From Pseudocalidococcus azoricus BACA0444 (lineage in GTDB: Bacteria; Cyanobacteriota; Cyanobacteriia; Thermosynechococcales; Thermosynechococcaceae), in contig NZ_JAVMIP010000001.1 in NCBI RefSeq assembly GCF_031729055.1, forward strand, positions 186,001 through 250,000: 64,000 nucleotides of DNA, written 5' to 3'. The notes beneath the pieces were generated by a model. The model worked only from the letters and a program-made list of their open reading frames with translations, had not been told where the DNA came from and ran no database searches. Below are positions 48,201 through 55,625 of the stretch, piece by piece. Within the stretch, counting starts at the first letter, position 1. Every line of letters starts with the position of its first letter. The position numbers and the translations under genes are program-made.

Positions 48201-49114
48201 TCGGGGGTGGTGATGGTAACAGTTAGGCTTGGGGCATTACTGCCAGTGCTTGTGTATTCGATCGGCGCGCCCCCCAGGGAATCAGAAACCTGTAAGACCC
48301 CGGTGGAATTGTTGTAGCTGAGGACATAGTAGTTGGTGTTCGGTTTCAGAGGATCGGGGAGGGTACCGCCAGTGTTTTGGGCGAATTGGACGATCTGGTT
48401 GGGGTAGTAATTGAGATTTTTGGCGACGGTAATTTCTGTGGTGCTGGCAGCAGGGAGAGATATCCAAGCAAAGCTTTGATTTGAAAAGGGTGTGGTGGTG
48501 GGAGAGGCTGCAATCAGAAAGTTTCCGGCGGCATCTTTAAACACATTTGAGCCATTGGGCACCAGGCCTTGGAGGGCTTCTACCCAGTTTTGTTGATTCG
48601 GCGAGGCTTGAAACCCGCTCTGATTACCGCTGGTGGTATTGCCGGGAACCCACATCCGCATTGGAATACTAAACCAGTTGACTGAGGTGAGGTTAGCCGC
48701 GTCAAAGGGGGAGTTGGAGAAGGTAAATTCAAAGGAGTCGAGATTGACTTGGTAAAACAGGGCGTTGGCAAAACTAAAAAGACCTTCATCGTATTCCCCG
48801 GAACTGTTTTGAAAGGCGTTGGTGGTTTTCCAATCGAGTTGGCCGGAGAGCGCAATATAGGCCTTGCCCCCAATAAAGGTTTGCCCAGGCCCCCCAAAAG
48901 AAAGCCCGTCTATAGCAGTGCCACTGGAATTAACGAGATTCCCTTGGGCATTGGCGTAGATTTCCGTAGATTGGGGCGAATTATTACTAAAAACAACCGC
49001 AATTCCCACTTGGGCAACACCATTTTGAATGGCACTGAGGGGGGACTGGTTGTACAGTCGTTGAAGCAAGGACTGCTGGGCATTGAGAAAAATGGTGTTG
49101 GTGGGGGATGCCAT
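45245..49114 (-). CDS. Large GH64-like/DUF4114 surface or secreted protein
   Basis: This is a 1289-residue protein, rich in N, S, T, G and Y, poor in cysteine and without a classical signal peptide. The first 500 residues resemble GH64/beta-1,3-glucanase-like proteins: IYANAQGNLVNSSGTAIDGL, FIGGKAYIALSGQLDW, SVNWFSIPMRMWVPG, and GPVFANLATGFVAGYW. The last 34 residues contain the DUF4114 signature (FGDGVFGIEDLPGGSTSDFD then FNDMVVRLSPV), common on large exported cyanobacterial proteins with calcium-binding character. Export by a type I system is therefore plausible. It opposes glyA and is bracketed by the 40-bp repeats. GH64 assignment is by pattern only. Confidence 0.72.
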   Translation of the reverse strand: MASPTNTIFLNAQQSLLQRLYNQSPLSAIQNGVAQVGIAVVFSNNSPQSTEIYANAQGNLVNSSGTAIDGLSFGGPGQTFIGGKAYIALSGQLDWKTTNAFQNSSGEYDEGLFSFANALFYQVNLDSFEFTFSNSPFDAANLTSVNWFSIPMRMWVPGNTTSGNQSGFQASPNQQNWVEALQGLVPNGSNVFKDAAGNFLIAASPTTTPFSNQSFAWISLPAASTTEITVAKNLNYYPNQIVQFAQNTGGTLPDPLKPNTNYYVLSYNNSTGVLQVSDSLGGAPIEYTSTGSNAPSLTVTITTPDYPTEVYGSFQTYVNDFISWLPALPTGNSISTESPYSISGYFNGAPSDDAGQQIWHNGGFYNYQIYYDSTKQNVVLIPGTQITNAGVSQVQGILAISTTNLENSIIATNGTYSVYASLSDYANNTPYNYTTQFPSGSTPNAATTSTTINTGSNNQWGPVFANLATGFVAGYWRQNDSVQNTAVFNNSNFWSFFNADGTPKAFSNTTAGFFDPYSKLFANNSNSYGGNYTDNLEKSLGLGAPLLTVGEANTDNAIYVSLLDINNLPTGTTPPSTDISTSFGNFAWNGYQPPVQPAPSQLPTTSFATPPAANNFSSFGVTVDFSGQMISLNSDQIKFVSLQSSDGRFTGTAETFQGWGNYQYIPGQPNPSYNQASQPNGVFNLVNFPLPNAAGTTGYTLKFLDQDQKPLYETKFFLTGDGNYYNATVGSGSGQQIQQRYFPLTQSPTAAANNLAASVPYTQSALTSSDFGTSPTTPSNSNMVYGNYLNALTLTPIASSAPQLPPQLWDYNSSVLGNNPNLSQPWAPIVWIQNSTSYVLPSDYSTTAPSPANYTLATPLTSGDLTFSWLGGPNSLGGVYTLPGAFISNLSGTNNKTFALASGNIQFINAPNGITPLPFQSDIDGQWAVKTNPSTPLPNGTYTINFTQALTDPQGNSLTVGYAGNLSSSYSTTFTVNQTTNLQFQASSPGLTLVPPSGSTASGQWLNITIDSWQKSDNSTFVLYATNAAGELISRDQTKVGGTVTLTEATLAKIGVVVTDNGTLIQEGQASVYLRTGQFLRLAVLAGDGTVIEDLPVDNKVVADGEEDVAFLSTEEFILQGKLTHTLSSMNWLATAQLQQDQPIYFFQANSTIQIGASGSCALTNTLKWAPLELDPLTGQKRVGGVVAADTAEFRNALKENALNFTLIGGGTGDKFDITQNLAIQTAGYYAPFLETSQGNIFFIGSNANPGNQAHFRLFGDGVFGIEDLPGGSTSDFDFNDMVVRLSPV

Positions 49115-49349
49115 GGTTGAAAGTCTCTAGTAGGGGAAGCAGGGAGAACTAACAATAGGAGTGAAAAACCATGATTTTGCTTGCACTTGGGTTGACTGCT
49201 TTACAGTGATCTTCTATGTCTATTGACCACCTAGCTCAAAACTCTTGCACGATACCAGAATTGTCATAAAGATTACAGTTGTCTTAATATCTCAACATAA
49301 CTAAGATCGGGATTTAAAAAGTTTACCCAGACCTTTCGGAAGCAACTGT

Positions 49350-49389
49350 CCCAACTCTGTAGCAAATTTCCCCTCTATCCCCACTTGTC
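49350..49389. repeat. 40-bp direct repeat, right copy
   Basis: This is the second exact copy of the glyA 3'-end 40-mer (see 45047-45086). The bases to its left do not match glyA; those to its right continue as a glyA-like C-terminus. This is the reverse of the left copy, as expected at the right boundary of an insertion. Confidence 0.93.
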
Positions 49390-49414
49390 TGCACCACAAC
49401 CAGTGTTAGCCTAA
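49350..49414 (+). pseudogene. Displaced 3' end of glyA
   Basis: In the frame used by glyA this reads [20 protein letters not shown] and ends with TAA at 49412-49414. It is a serine hydroxymethyltransferase C-terminus without the rest of the gene, probably the original end of glyA before the insertion. wecA follows 72 bp downstream, which fits an ancestral glyA-wecA-cinA order. Confidence 0.75.
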
Positions 49415-49415
49415 G

Positions 49416-49442
49416 AGGTGTTTAAGGTGTTTAAGGTGTTTA
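49416..49442. repeat. Three tandem copies of a 9-bp unit
   Basis: AGGTGTTTA occurs three times without mismatch immediately after the stop of the displaced glyA end and before wecA. The role is unknown; slippage is the simplest origin. Confidence 0.85.
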
Positions 49443-49486
49443 CTACTCACCCACCGTCTTAATCCGTTCTCAATCCCCTGAATCGG

Positions 49487-50533
49487 ATGCCCTATCACCT
49501 CATTGCGTTTATTGCTTCTTGCCTGGTGGTTCTCTGGGTTACGCCCTTTGTCCAAACCATAGGCTTAAAAATTGGCTGTGTGGATAACCCCAATGCCCGC
49601 AAAGTCCATGCCCAGCCGATGGTGCGTTTAGGGGGGGTAGCCATTTTTTTGGGGAATCTCGTCGCGCTCCTCTTGGTTTGGAATGCTGGGGGGTTTGGCT
49701 GGTTGCCGACCTCGGAGGAATACCGAATTTGGGGGGTAACGGTTGGGGGAATTGTCTTTTTCCTGATTGGCCTGGCGGACGACCTGTTTACCTTACCTGC
49801 CTTGGTTCGACTAGTGGCTCAATTCGTGGCGGCCAGTTTGGTTTGGGTGGCAGGGGTGCGAATTGAAAACTTTTCAATGCCATTTTTAGGCACGGTCACT
49901 TTAGGGGCCTTAAGCTTACCCCTGACGACCATCTGGTTAGTAGGCATGACCAACGCGATGAATTTTATTGATGGCTTAGATGGCCTGGCGGCGGGGGTAG
50001 CGGCGATTGCGGCGGCGGTCATGCTGTTTGTGAGTGTCTTTCTGAACCAACCAGCAGCGGGCCTGTTAGCGGCGGCCTTGGCAGGGGGTGCGTTGGGGTT
50101 TCTGCGGTATAACTTTAATCCAGCCAAGATTTTTATGGGGGATGGTGGGGCCTACTTTATGGGCTTTACCCTGGCCGGAATTGGCGTAATTGGCCTGGTG
50201 AAGGGGGTGACAACGGTGGCAGTGGCTTTGCCCTTTTTAATCCTGGCAGTGCCGATTATTGATACCTCCACGGTGGTGATTGAACGACTCCGGCGCGGGC
50301 TTTCTCCTTTTCAACCGGATAAACGTCATTTACACCATCGCCTCTTAAAAGCCGGTCTATCTCAGCGGGGAACCGTTCTGTTTATTTATGCTTTAACCCT
50401 TTGGGTCGGCAGCTTGGCCTTGGGCTTTGCGGGGATTCCCAGTGGTTGGGGCTATGCCATTGGAGCTTCCCTGTTAATGATTTATGCGGTTTGGATGGTT
50501 TGGCAACGGACAAGGGGCCTGGGGGACGAATGA
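49487..50533 (+). CDS. wecA: WecA/MraY-type undecaprenyl-phosphate sugar-1-phosphate transferase
   Basis: This 348-residue polytopic membrane enzyme of the MraY/WecA family transfers an N-acetylhexosamine-1-phosphate (probably GlcNAc) to a polyprenyl phosphate and so starts O-antigen, exopolysaccharide or similar glycan synthesis. Motifs are DNPNARKVHAQPMVRLGGVA, NAMNFIDGLDGLAAG (catalytic aspartates), RYNFNPAKIFMGDGGAYFMG and the cytoplasmic HLHHRLLKAGLSQR. About 10-11 membrane segments are visible. The gene ends in an ATGA overlap with cinA. A choice between WecA and other relatives rests on the HLHHRLL loop. Confidence 0.88.
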   Translation: MPYHLIAFIASCLVVLWVTPFVQTIGLKIGCVDNPNARKVHAQPMVRLGGVAIFLGNLVALLLVWNAGGFGWLPTSEEYRIWGVTVGGIVFFLIGLADDLFTLPALVRLVAQFVAASLVWVAGVRIENFSMPFLGTVTLGALSLPLTTIWLVGMTNAMNFIDGLDGLAAGVAAIAAAVMLFVSVFLNQPAAGLLAAALAGGALGFLRYNFNPAKIFMGDGGAYFMGFTLAGIGVIGLVKGVTTVAVALPFLILAVPIIDTSTVVIERLRRGLSPFQPDKRHLHHRLLKAGLSQRGTVLFIYALTLWVGSLALGFAGIPSGWGYAIGASLLMIYAVWMVWQRTRGLGDE

Positions 50534-51801
50534 CGGCATTGGGCTGGCAGCAAAGTGCGGAAATTCTCTGTATTGGCACAGAACTGCTTTTAGGGGAAGT
50601 GGTCAATACCAATGCCAATTATCTCGCGGCTGAATTGGCCCGCTTGGGGATACCCCACTACTACCAAACTGTAGTTGGCGATAACCCAACACGGATTAAA
50701 CAAGCCATTGCCATTGCCTGTGAACGGGCGCGATTGTTGATCTTCACTGGGGGCCTGGGGCCGACCCCAGATGATTTAACGACTGAAACCATCGCCGATT
50801 TTTTTGAAACACCCCTGATTGAACGCCCTGAAATTATTGCCGATTTAGACCAGAAATTTGCCCAGCGGGGTGGTTATAGCCCCAGTAATCGGAAACAAGC
50901 CCTTTTACCCAGCGGGGCTGAGATCCTTCCCAATCCAACGGGAACTGCCCCAGGCCTGATCTGGCAACCCCGGCCGGGTTTAACCTTAATGACTTTCCCC
51001 GGTGTGCCCTCGGAAATGAAAGCCATGTGGCAGCAGACCGCAGTTCCCTATTTACAGGCCCAGGGGTGGGGACAAGAGATGATCTACAGTCGGGTCTTAC
51101 GGTTTTGGGGCATCCCGGAGTCCGTATTGGCAGAAAAAGTTGCGGCCCAAATTGCCTTAGCTAATCCGACAGTAGCCCCCTATGCCGGAGAAGGAGAGGC
51201 GCGTTTACGCATTACAACGAAAGCAAAGTCGGAAATAGAAGCCAATCAACTGATTCAGCCCATTGAACAGCAAATTCGGAACATCACCGGCCTGGACTGT
51301 TACGGTACAGACAATGACACATTGGCCGCAGTGGTGGGGAAGCTATTACTGGCCCGACAACAAACCCTAGGGGTAGCTGAGTCCTGCACGGGTGGGGGCC
51401 TAGGGGCCATGTTGACAACCCTGCCAGGGAGTTCTGCCTATTTTCTGGGTGGAGTGATCTCCTATGCCAATGCGATTAAAATCAATGTCCTGGGTGTGGA
51501 TGGGGATGTGCTGGCCAAAGCAGGGGCTGTCAGTGCCATAGTGGCTGGTCAAATGGCCCAAGGAGGCAAGGAACTTCTCGGTAGTGATTGGGCCTTGAGT
51601 ATTACTGGAATTGCTGGGCCAGGGGGCGGATCAGAACTAAAGCCTGTGGGTTTGGTGTTTATTGGCCTGGCGGGGCCGGAGAATTTCCTCGAAACCTTTG
51701 AATATCGGTTTAGTTCCCAACGCGGCCGTGATTGGATTCGTTCCCTCAGTAGCCGGGCAGCACTGGATAAACTCCGCCGTCAGTTGTTAAGGGGGTCTTA
51801 A
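50530..51801 (+). CDS. cinA: CinA family protein (CinA/nicotinamide-nucleotide amidase)
   Basis: This is a 423-residue two-domain protein. The N-terminal molybdopterin-binding-like (COG1058) domain has AEILCIGTELLLGEVVNTNA, IFTGGLGPTPDDLTTETIAD and MTFPGVPSEMKAMWQ. The C-terminal PncC-type amidase domain has LGVAESCTGGGLGAMLTTLP, VISYANAIKINVLGV and WALSITGIAGPGGGSELKPV. Such proteins hydrolyse NMN or ADP-ribose in pyridine nucleotide salvage; a link to competence is known in some bacteria. The ATG at 50530 overlaps the wecA stop (ATGA), so translation is likely coupled. The frame is also open upstream inside wecA but that part is out of family. Confidence 0.93.
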   Translation: MTALGWQQSAEILCIGTELLLGEVVNTNANYLAAELARLGIPHYYQTVVGDNPTRIKQAIAIACERARLLIFTGGLGPTPDDLTTETIADFFETPLIERPEIIADLDQKFAQRGGYSPSNRKQALLPSGAEILPNPTGTAPGLIWQPRPGLTLMTFPGVPSEMKAMWQQTAVPYLQAQGWGQEMIYSRVLRFWGIPESVLAEKVAAQIALANPTVAPYAGEGEARLRITTKAKSEIEANQLIQPIEQQIRNITGLDCYGTDNDTLAAVVGKLLLARQQTLGVAESCTGGGLGAMLTTLPGSSAYFLGGVISYANAIKINVLGVDGDVLAKAGAVSAIVAGQMAQGGKELLGSDWALSITGIAGPGGGSELKPVGLVFIGLAGPENFLETFEYRFSSQRGRDWIRSLSSRAALDKLRRQLLRGS

Positions 51802-51822
51802 GCAGATTGGGATATATGCCCC

Positions 51823-53016
51823 TTAAAAGCTCTGATAACTGCGGCCCCGCCAAGATTTAGGTTGTTGCATTGATGATTGGATAATTCGCCAGACTGCCAA
51901 GGTATCGGCCAAAGGAGATAGCCATAATAACCCCTGGCCCGGGCCGGGAAGATAGGAACCGGATACCGCAGCAACCATTCCCCAACGCATCGCCAGCAAT
52001 CCCAGGTTCAGGGCTAAGAGAATATCCAAGGTGAGCCACTCAACGCCACCCATTTTCAAGCCCAGGCCCATCAGACTCATAATTAACGGCAAACCCTGAA
52101 CAGCGGTCAAAAACCAGAGATCGCCCCAGAGTTGCCCCCTTGGTGTTGCGTCTTTTAAGTCCAAGGAACGGCCCCACTCTTGCCACGTTTCCCCCAGGCC
52201 CTCATACATCCGCACTTGAATTAAGTTTTTCCCATCCCGAAATGCCACCTTTGCCCCTACAGCTACACAGGCCCGGACTAAACTGACATCATCACAAAAG
52301 GACTGTTGGGCGCAGGTATAGCCATTCAGTTGTGTTAAGAGCGACCGCCGAATTAGTAAACATTGCCCATTGGTGAGGGCCCGCTCTGGTTGGGTTTCCA
52401 CCTTGGCTGCGGCCCCAAAGCGATAAATGAGGGTCATCAACAGGGCCGGCTGCAACCACCATTCCCCCGGATATTTGAGAATAAAGCGCGGTGATAGGCC
52501 GATGACATCTAGGTTTTCAGCTCTGGCAGTTTGGACTAAACTTGCAACTAACCCGGTCTGGGGACGAATATCCGCGTCAATCCCTAAAATCCATTCTGAA
52601 TCAGGACTACTGAACAAATAGCCATTATGCAAGGCCCAGGGCCGTCCCACCCAATCAGCGGGCAAGGGAGGATCATGTTTGAGTCTGATGCGAGGATCCT
52701 TGGCTTGAGCGGCCTTAACCAGCGCATCTGTCCCATCTTGGGAGTGACTGTCCACAACCAAAATTTCGCGAACTTCATAGCCCTGACGACTTAAACCCGC
52801 TAAGCAAGGCCCCAGACGTAGAACCTCATTGAGGGTCGGAACAACAATAGTAACTTGGGCTAAATCTTCGGGTTGGGATAAGGCGGGCTTGAGGGGGGCC
52901 GGACGGCGGATTCCTGGTAATAGGCGTGCCAAAAGAATCAAGAAAGCTGGAACCTGGAGGAGTAAGATCACGGCCAGGCCTGGGGCAAGTAAATATAGGA
53001 AGTTGGGGTTGGGCAA
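51823..53016 (-). CDS. cruG: Carotenoid 2-O-glycosyltransferase CruG
   Basis: This is a 397-residue family 2 glycosyltransferase with an N-terminal membrane segment (LYLLAPGLAVILLLQVPAFL) and hydrophobic C-terminal helices. The catalytic domain has TIVVPTLNEVLRLGPCLAGL, VDSHSQDGTDAL, GIDADIRPQTG (DxD metal site) and QQSFCDDVSLVRACV. It follows cruF with a 19-bp gap on the same strand, the normal cruF-cruG pair. CruG glycosylates the 2' hydroxyl of myxol in myxoxanthophyll. The neighbour is the main reason for the exact name. Confidence 0.88.
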   Translation of the reverse strand: MPNPNFLYLLAPGLAVILLLQVPAFLILLARLLPGIRRPAPLKPALSQPEDLAQVTIVVPTLNEVLRLGPCLAGLSRQGYEVREILVVDSHSQDGTDALVKAAQAKDPRIRLKHDPPLPADWVGRPWALHNGYLFSSPDSEWILGIDADIRPQTGLVASLVQTARAENLDVIGLSPRFILKYPGEWWLQPALLMTLIYRFGAAAKVETQPERALTNGQCLLIRRSLLTQLNGYTCAQQSFCDDVSLVRACVAVGAKVAFRDGKNLIQVRMYEGLGETWQEWGRSLDLKDATPRGQLWGDLWFLTAVQGLPLIMSLMGLGLKMGGVEWLTLDILLALNLGLLAMRWGMVAAVSGSYLPGPGQGLLWLSPLADTLAVWRIIQSSMQQPKSWRGRSYQSF

Positions 53017-53035
53017 TGGTTTAAAAATCTAAGCG

Positions 53036-53971
53036 TTATTTGGAGGCCAGCGTCACAGGTAAGCTGGGGGTGGATTCGTTTAAGGAGCCTGACGGAACTG
53101 GCCCAGAACTAACTAAGGGAGCCTTAACCCACAAGACAATCACGGGCAGAACACCCACGACTAAGCCAATAACAGTCGGAATAATAAATCGCTGATCCAG
53201 AGATGTCAGGGTAATCACCGCTCCAAAGGCAAAGTTGACTAAGTAAACAATTAAGGGCAACACCAACTGGGCCTGGGTAATGATGATCGGCTTTGAACGC
53301 CAAAAGACCATCCCCACAGCCATAAACACGGCTCCAGTCCCCGTCCAACCCAAGATGTTGCGATAGGGCATGCCAAAAAAGGCCCCCACCTCTTGAAACT
53401 GCCAGAAGGGGATCGAGGTTTGGCTCATGGCAGGATCTAAAACAAAGTCCCAGGCCGTCAGAAGTACCGCCGCTAAGCCCACTGTCCCAATTGTCGCCAA
53501 TACCCCAGCCAATTTCCCGCCCATTAGGGGCCTCGAAATGAGACCAGAGTAGGCAAGGACAAAGGTGGCCAGGCCCATATAAAACCACGACAGGGGAATC
53601 GTAAAGGGGACTAAGCCCGCAATCTTATAGCCCAGGCCACTGAGGTAGCCATAATGGCCAAAGGGAAAACCAGTGCTAGTGCCTAAGAGTTCACTACCCA
53701 GGGAAATACCCACGGCTGGAATTAAAAAAGTCCAGAGTTTACTGGCCCCAAAATGTCGATAGGCGTGGAGGGCAATGGCGGCGGCTCCAAAAACAATGTA
53801 AACCACTCCCCCTGTGCCCATACTCAGTTGAAAAAGCTGCTGTCCCCAACTTGGTAAGGACAAAATAAATTCAGGATGGGGGACAACCAAGAGCAAACCC
53901 GCCAGGCCAAAGGTCATTGAGAGGACATGGGTGATCAGGCAAATCCGTTCAGCAATTACGAGGGGCTTCAT
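53036..53971 (-). CDS. cruF: Carotenoid 1',2'-hydratase CruF
   Basis: This is a 311-residue integral membrane protein of the DUF422/CruF family with about eight hydrophobic segments. Conserved pieces are AIALHAYRHFGASKLWTFLI, LGSELLGTSTGFPFGHYGYL (with E, H and Y likely near the active site), IPLSWFYMGLATFVLAYSG, and AWDFVLDPAMSQTSIPFWQF. CruF hydrates the psi end of carotenes at C-1', an early step towards myxol glycosides. cruG follows directly. Together they indicate myxoxanthophyll synthesis. Confidence 0.92.
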   Translation of the reverse strand: MKPLVIAERICLITHVLSMTFGLAGLLLVVPHPEFILSLPSWGQQLFQLSMGTGGVVYIVFGAAAIALHAYRHFGASKLWTFLIPAVGISLGSELLGTSTGFPFGHYGYLSGLGYKIAGLVPFTIPLSWFYMGLATFVLAYSGLISRPLMGGKLAGVLATIGTVGLAAVLLTAWDFVLDPAMSQTSIPFWQFQEVGAFFGMPYRNILGWTGTGAVFMAVGMVFWRSKPIIITQAQLVLPLIVYLVNFAFGAVITLTSLDQRFIIPTVIGLVVGVLPVIVLWVKAPLVSSGPVPSGSLNESTPSLPVTLASK

Positions 53972-54345
53972 AGGGCGAATTCCACAAAGGGCGGCAGGCA
54001 GTTAAAGGCCGTTGCCAGAAATTTTAGTCTCTCATTAGTGTAGCGGCAATGTTTACAAATGTTTATAACTATCCCTGCTAATCTGGCCTGACTCAGGAAG
54101 CAAAATGAGGGGGGGTATAATGCCGGCTCCATTCCCAAGGCACAAAACTGCTCCGTCTTTTCGGCCATTGGTTGTCCGTCCCTGTCGGGATCAATAACTT
54201 CGGCTGGGGTAGAAACTGGCATCAACGGCCCCCAGGTTAAACTTAATTTTGCTGCTATTGCCTGTCTCACCTGTGCATGAGTGATGAGGCCATTGCCGTT
54301 AGATGGTTTGATAGAGGTGAGTTGGAACTGTCGGGAGTGGTGGGG

Positions 54346-55530
54346 ATGGGGACTGGATTGGGAATTGTCTTATGGGCTGTGGTGGCAGTGATCCTGTTGA
54401 TTGCCCTCGGCCTGGAATGGAAGTATCGGACGCGGGCCGCCAACCCCCTGGAAATTATTCCGACAACTTGGCAGTTAGAAATTTATGAACCCCATTATTA
54501 CAAGCTAACGGGGGAAATCGGCCTGAGTAACCCCTCGGCGGGCATCGAGGTGATGGTGACGGATCTCCAGGCCAGGGTTCTGCTTTTGTCCGGGGGCAGC
54601 ACCCAAGCTCTGAGTTCTTTAATCACCGTTACCCCCAACCATCCCGATGCTGAAGCCCGTCCCGATGGCTATTGGTTTGCCTATATTGTCAAATCCCAAA
54701 AACAAACCCAAGCCCAACTCACCCTTGATATTACGGGCCCCGATCTCACGGCCCTAAAGGCGGCCTGGGTGAAGGTTGACTATGTGGTCTATGGCCCCCA
54801 CGGCCGGGAAGAGCGCACCCACCATGACGTGATTCCCTTAGCCTTTCCCAGTAGCGAAATGTCCCGGAATTGGCGACCCGTAGCCCAAGGGGATGTGTTA
54901 CCGATTCATACCCATTTACTGACCCCTCTGGATAACCCAACTGAAATTGTCAAACGCTATGTCATGCCCCATGCCCAGGCCGGCGATATTGTCACCATTG
55001 GCGAAACTCCGGTGGCCATCATGCAAAGTCGTTGGTTTGATCCGGCCCAGTTAAAACCCGGTTGGGTGGCGCGGCGGGTCTGTCAGTTTTTCTTGCCCAC
55101 CTCTAGTTTGGCCTCGGCCTGTGGAATGCAAGCCTTAGTGGAAGTTGTCGGCCCCACCCGAGTCCTGTTGGCCTTTTTGGGTGGTTCGGTTGCCAAGCTC
55201 TTTGGCCATGCGGGCGGTTTTTATCAGTTAGCTGGAGACCAGGCCCGCTTAATTGATGATGTCACTGGCACCTTACCCCCCTACGATCAATTTATTGTCC
55301 TTGGCCCGGCCAATCCCCAGGCCGTAGTTGAGCAAATTAAAGCGGAAACTGGACTCGAAGCAGCAATTGTGGATGTCAATGACTTGCAGCGGGTCAAGGT
55401 ATTGGCCAAAACCAGCGGGGCATCGGAGGAATTTTTACAATCAGCCTTGCGGGCCAATCCAGCCGGAAATGCCGATGAACAAACCCCAGTCGTCCTGTTA
55501 CGGCCCACCGCCTCGGAAGCGCAACTTTAG
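54346..55530 (+). CDS. CofE-like (F420-0:gamma-glutamyl ligase) domain protein
   Basis: The chosen start gives 394 residues. A membrane helix at about 5-25 (GIVLWAVVAVILLIALGLEW) precedes a cyanobacterial N-terminal domain. The C-terminal half is F420 ligase-like (VMPHAQAGDIVTIGETPVAI, GWVARRVCQFFLPTSSLASA, FYQLAGDQARLIDDVTGTLP). Most cyanobacteria do not use F420, so the substrate is likely another acceptor for gamma-glutamyl ligation. The frame begins at 54277; the ATG at 54346 follows GGGAGTGG and starts directly at the membrane helix as in homologues. It is divergent from cruF. Confidence 0.8.
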   Translation: MGTGLGIVLWAVVAVILLIALGLEWKYRTRAANPLEIIPTTWQLEIYEPHYYKLTGEIGLSNPSAGIEVMVTDLQARVLLLSGGSTQALSSLITVTPNHPDAEARPDGYWFAYIVKSQKQTQAQLTLDITGPDLTALKAAWVKVDYVVYGPHGREERTHHDVIPLAFPSSEMSRNWRPVAQGDVLPIHTHLLTPLDNPTEIVKRYVMPHAQAGDIVTIGETPVAIMQSRWFDPAQLKPGWVARRVCQFFLPTSSLASACGMQALVEVVGPTRVLLAFLGGSVAKLFGHAGGFYQLAGDQARLIDDVTGTLPPYDQFIVLGPANPQAVVEQIKAETGLEAAIVDVNDLQRVKVLAKTSGASEEFLQSALRANPAGNADEQTPVVLLRPTASEAQL

Positions 55531-55625
55531 CCTGCCCATGGAGACTGTGTCGGTCAAAGCCTGAGCAAGTTCATTATCCTAAAACAGGGCCGGGAGAAAT
55601 CATCAGAGGCTTGAATTAGGTCGCA

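Larger units (their letters stand above)
49115..49486. other. Region between the large gene and wecA, with glyA tail remnant
   Basis: This 372-bp region holds the promoter of the leftward large gene (AT-rich, 49200-49320), then a displaced glyA 3' end at 49350-49414, a 9-bp tandem repeat at 49416-49442 and the leader of the rightward wecA. No other gene was seen. Confidence 0.6.

Noticed and set aside
53968..54270. 100-codon minus-strand ORF overlapping the cruF start
   Set aside because: No family, many rare residue runs, and it would occupy the divergent promoter region; probably chance.
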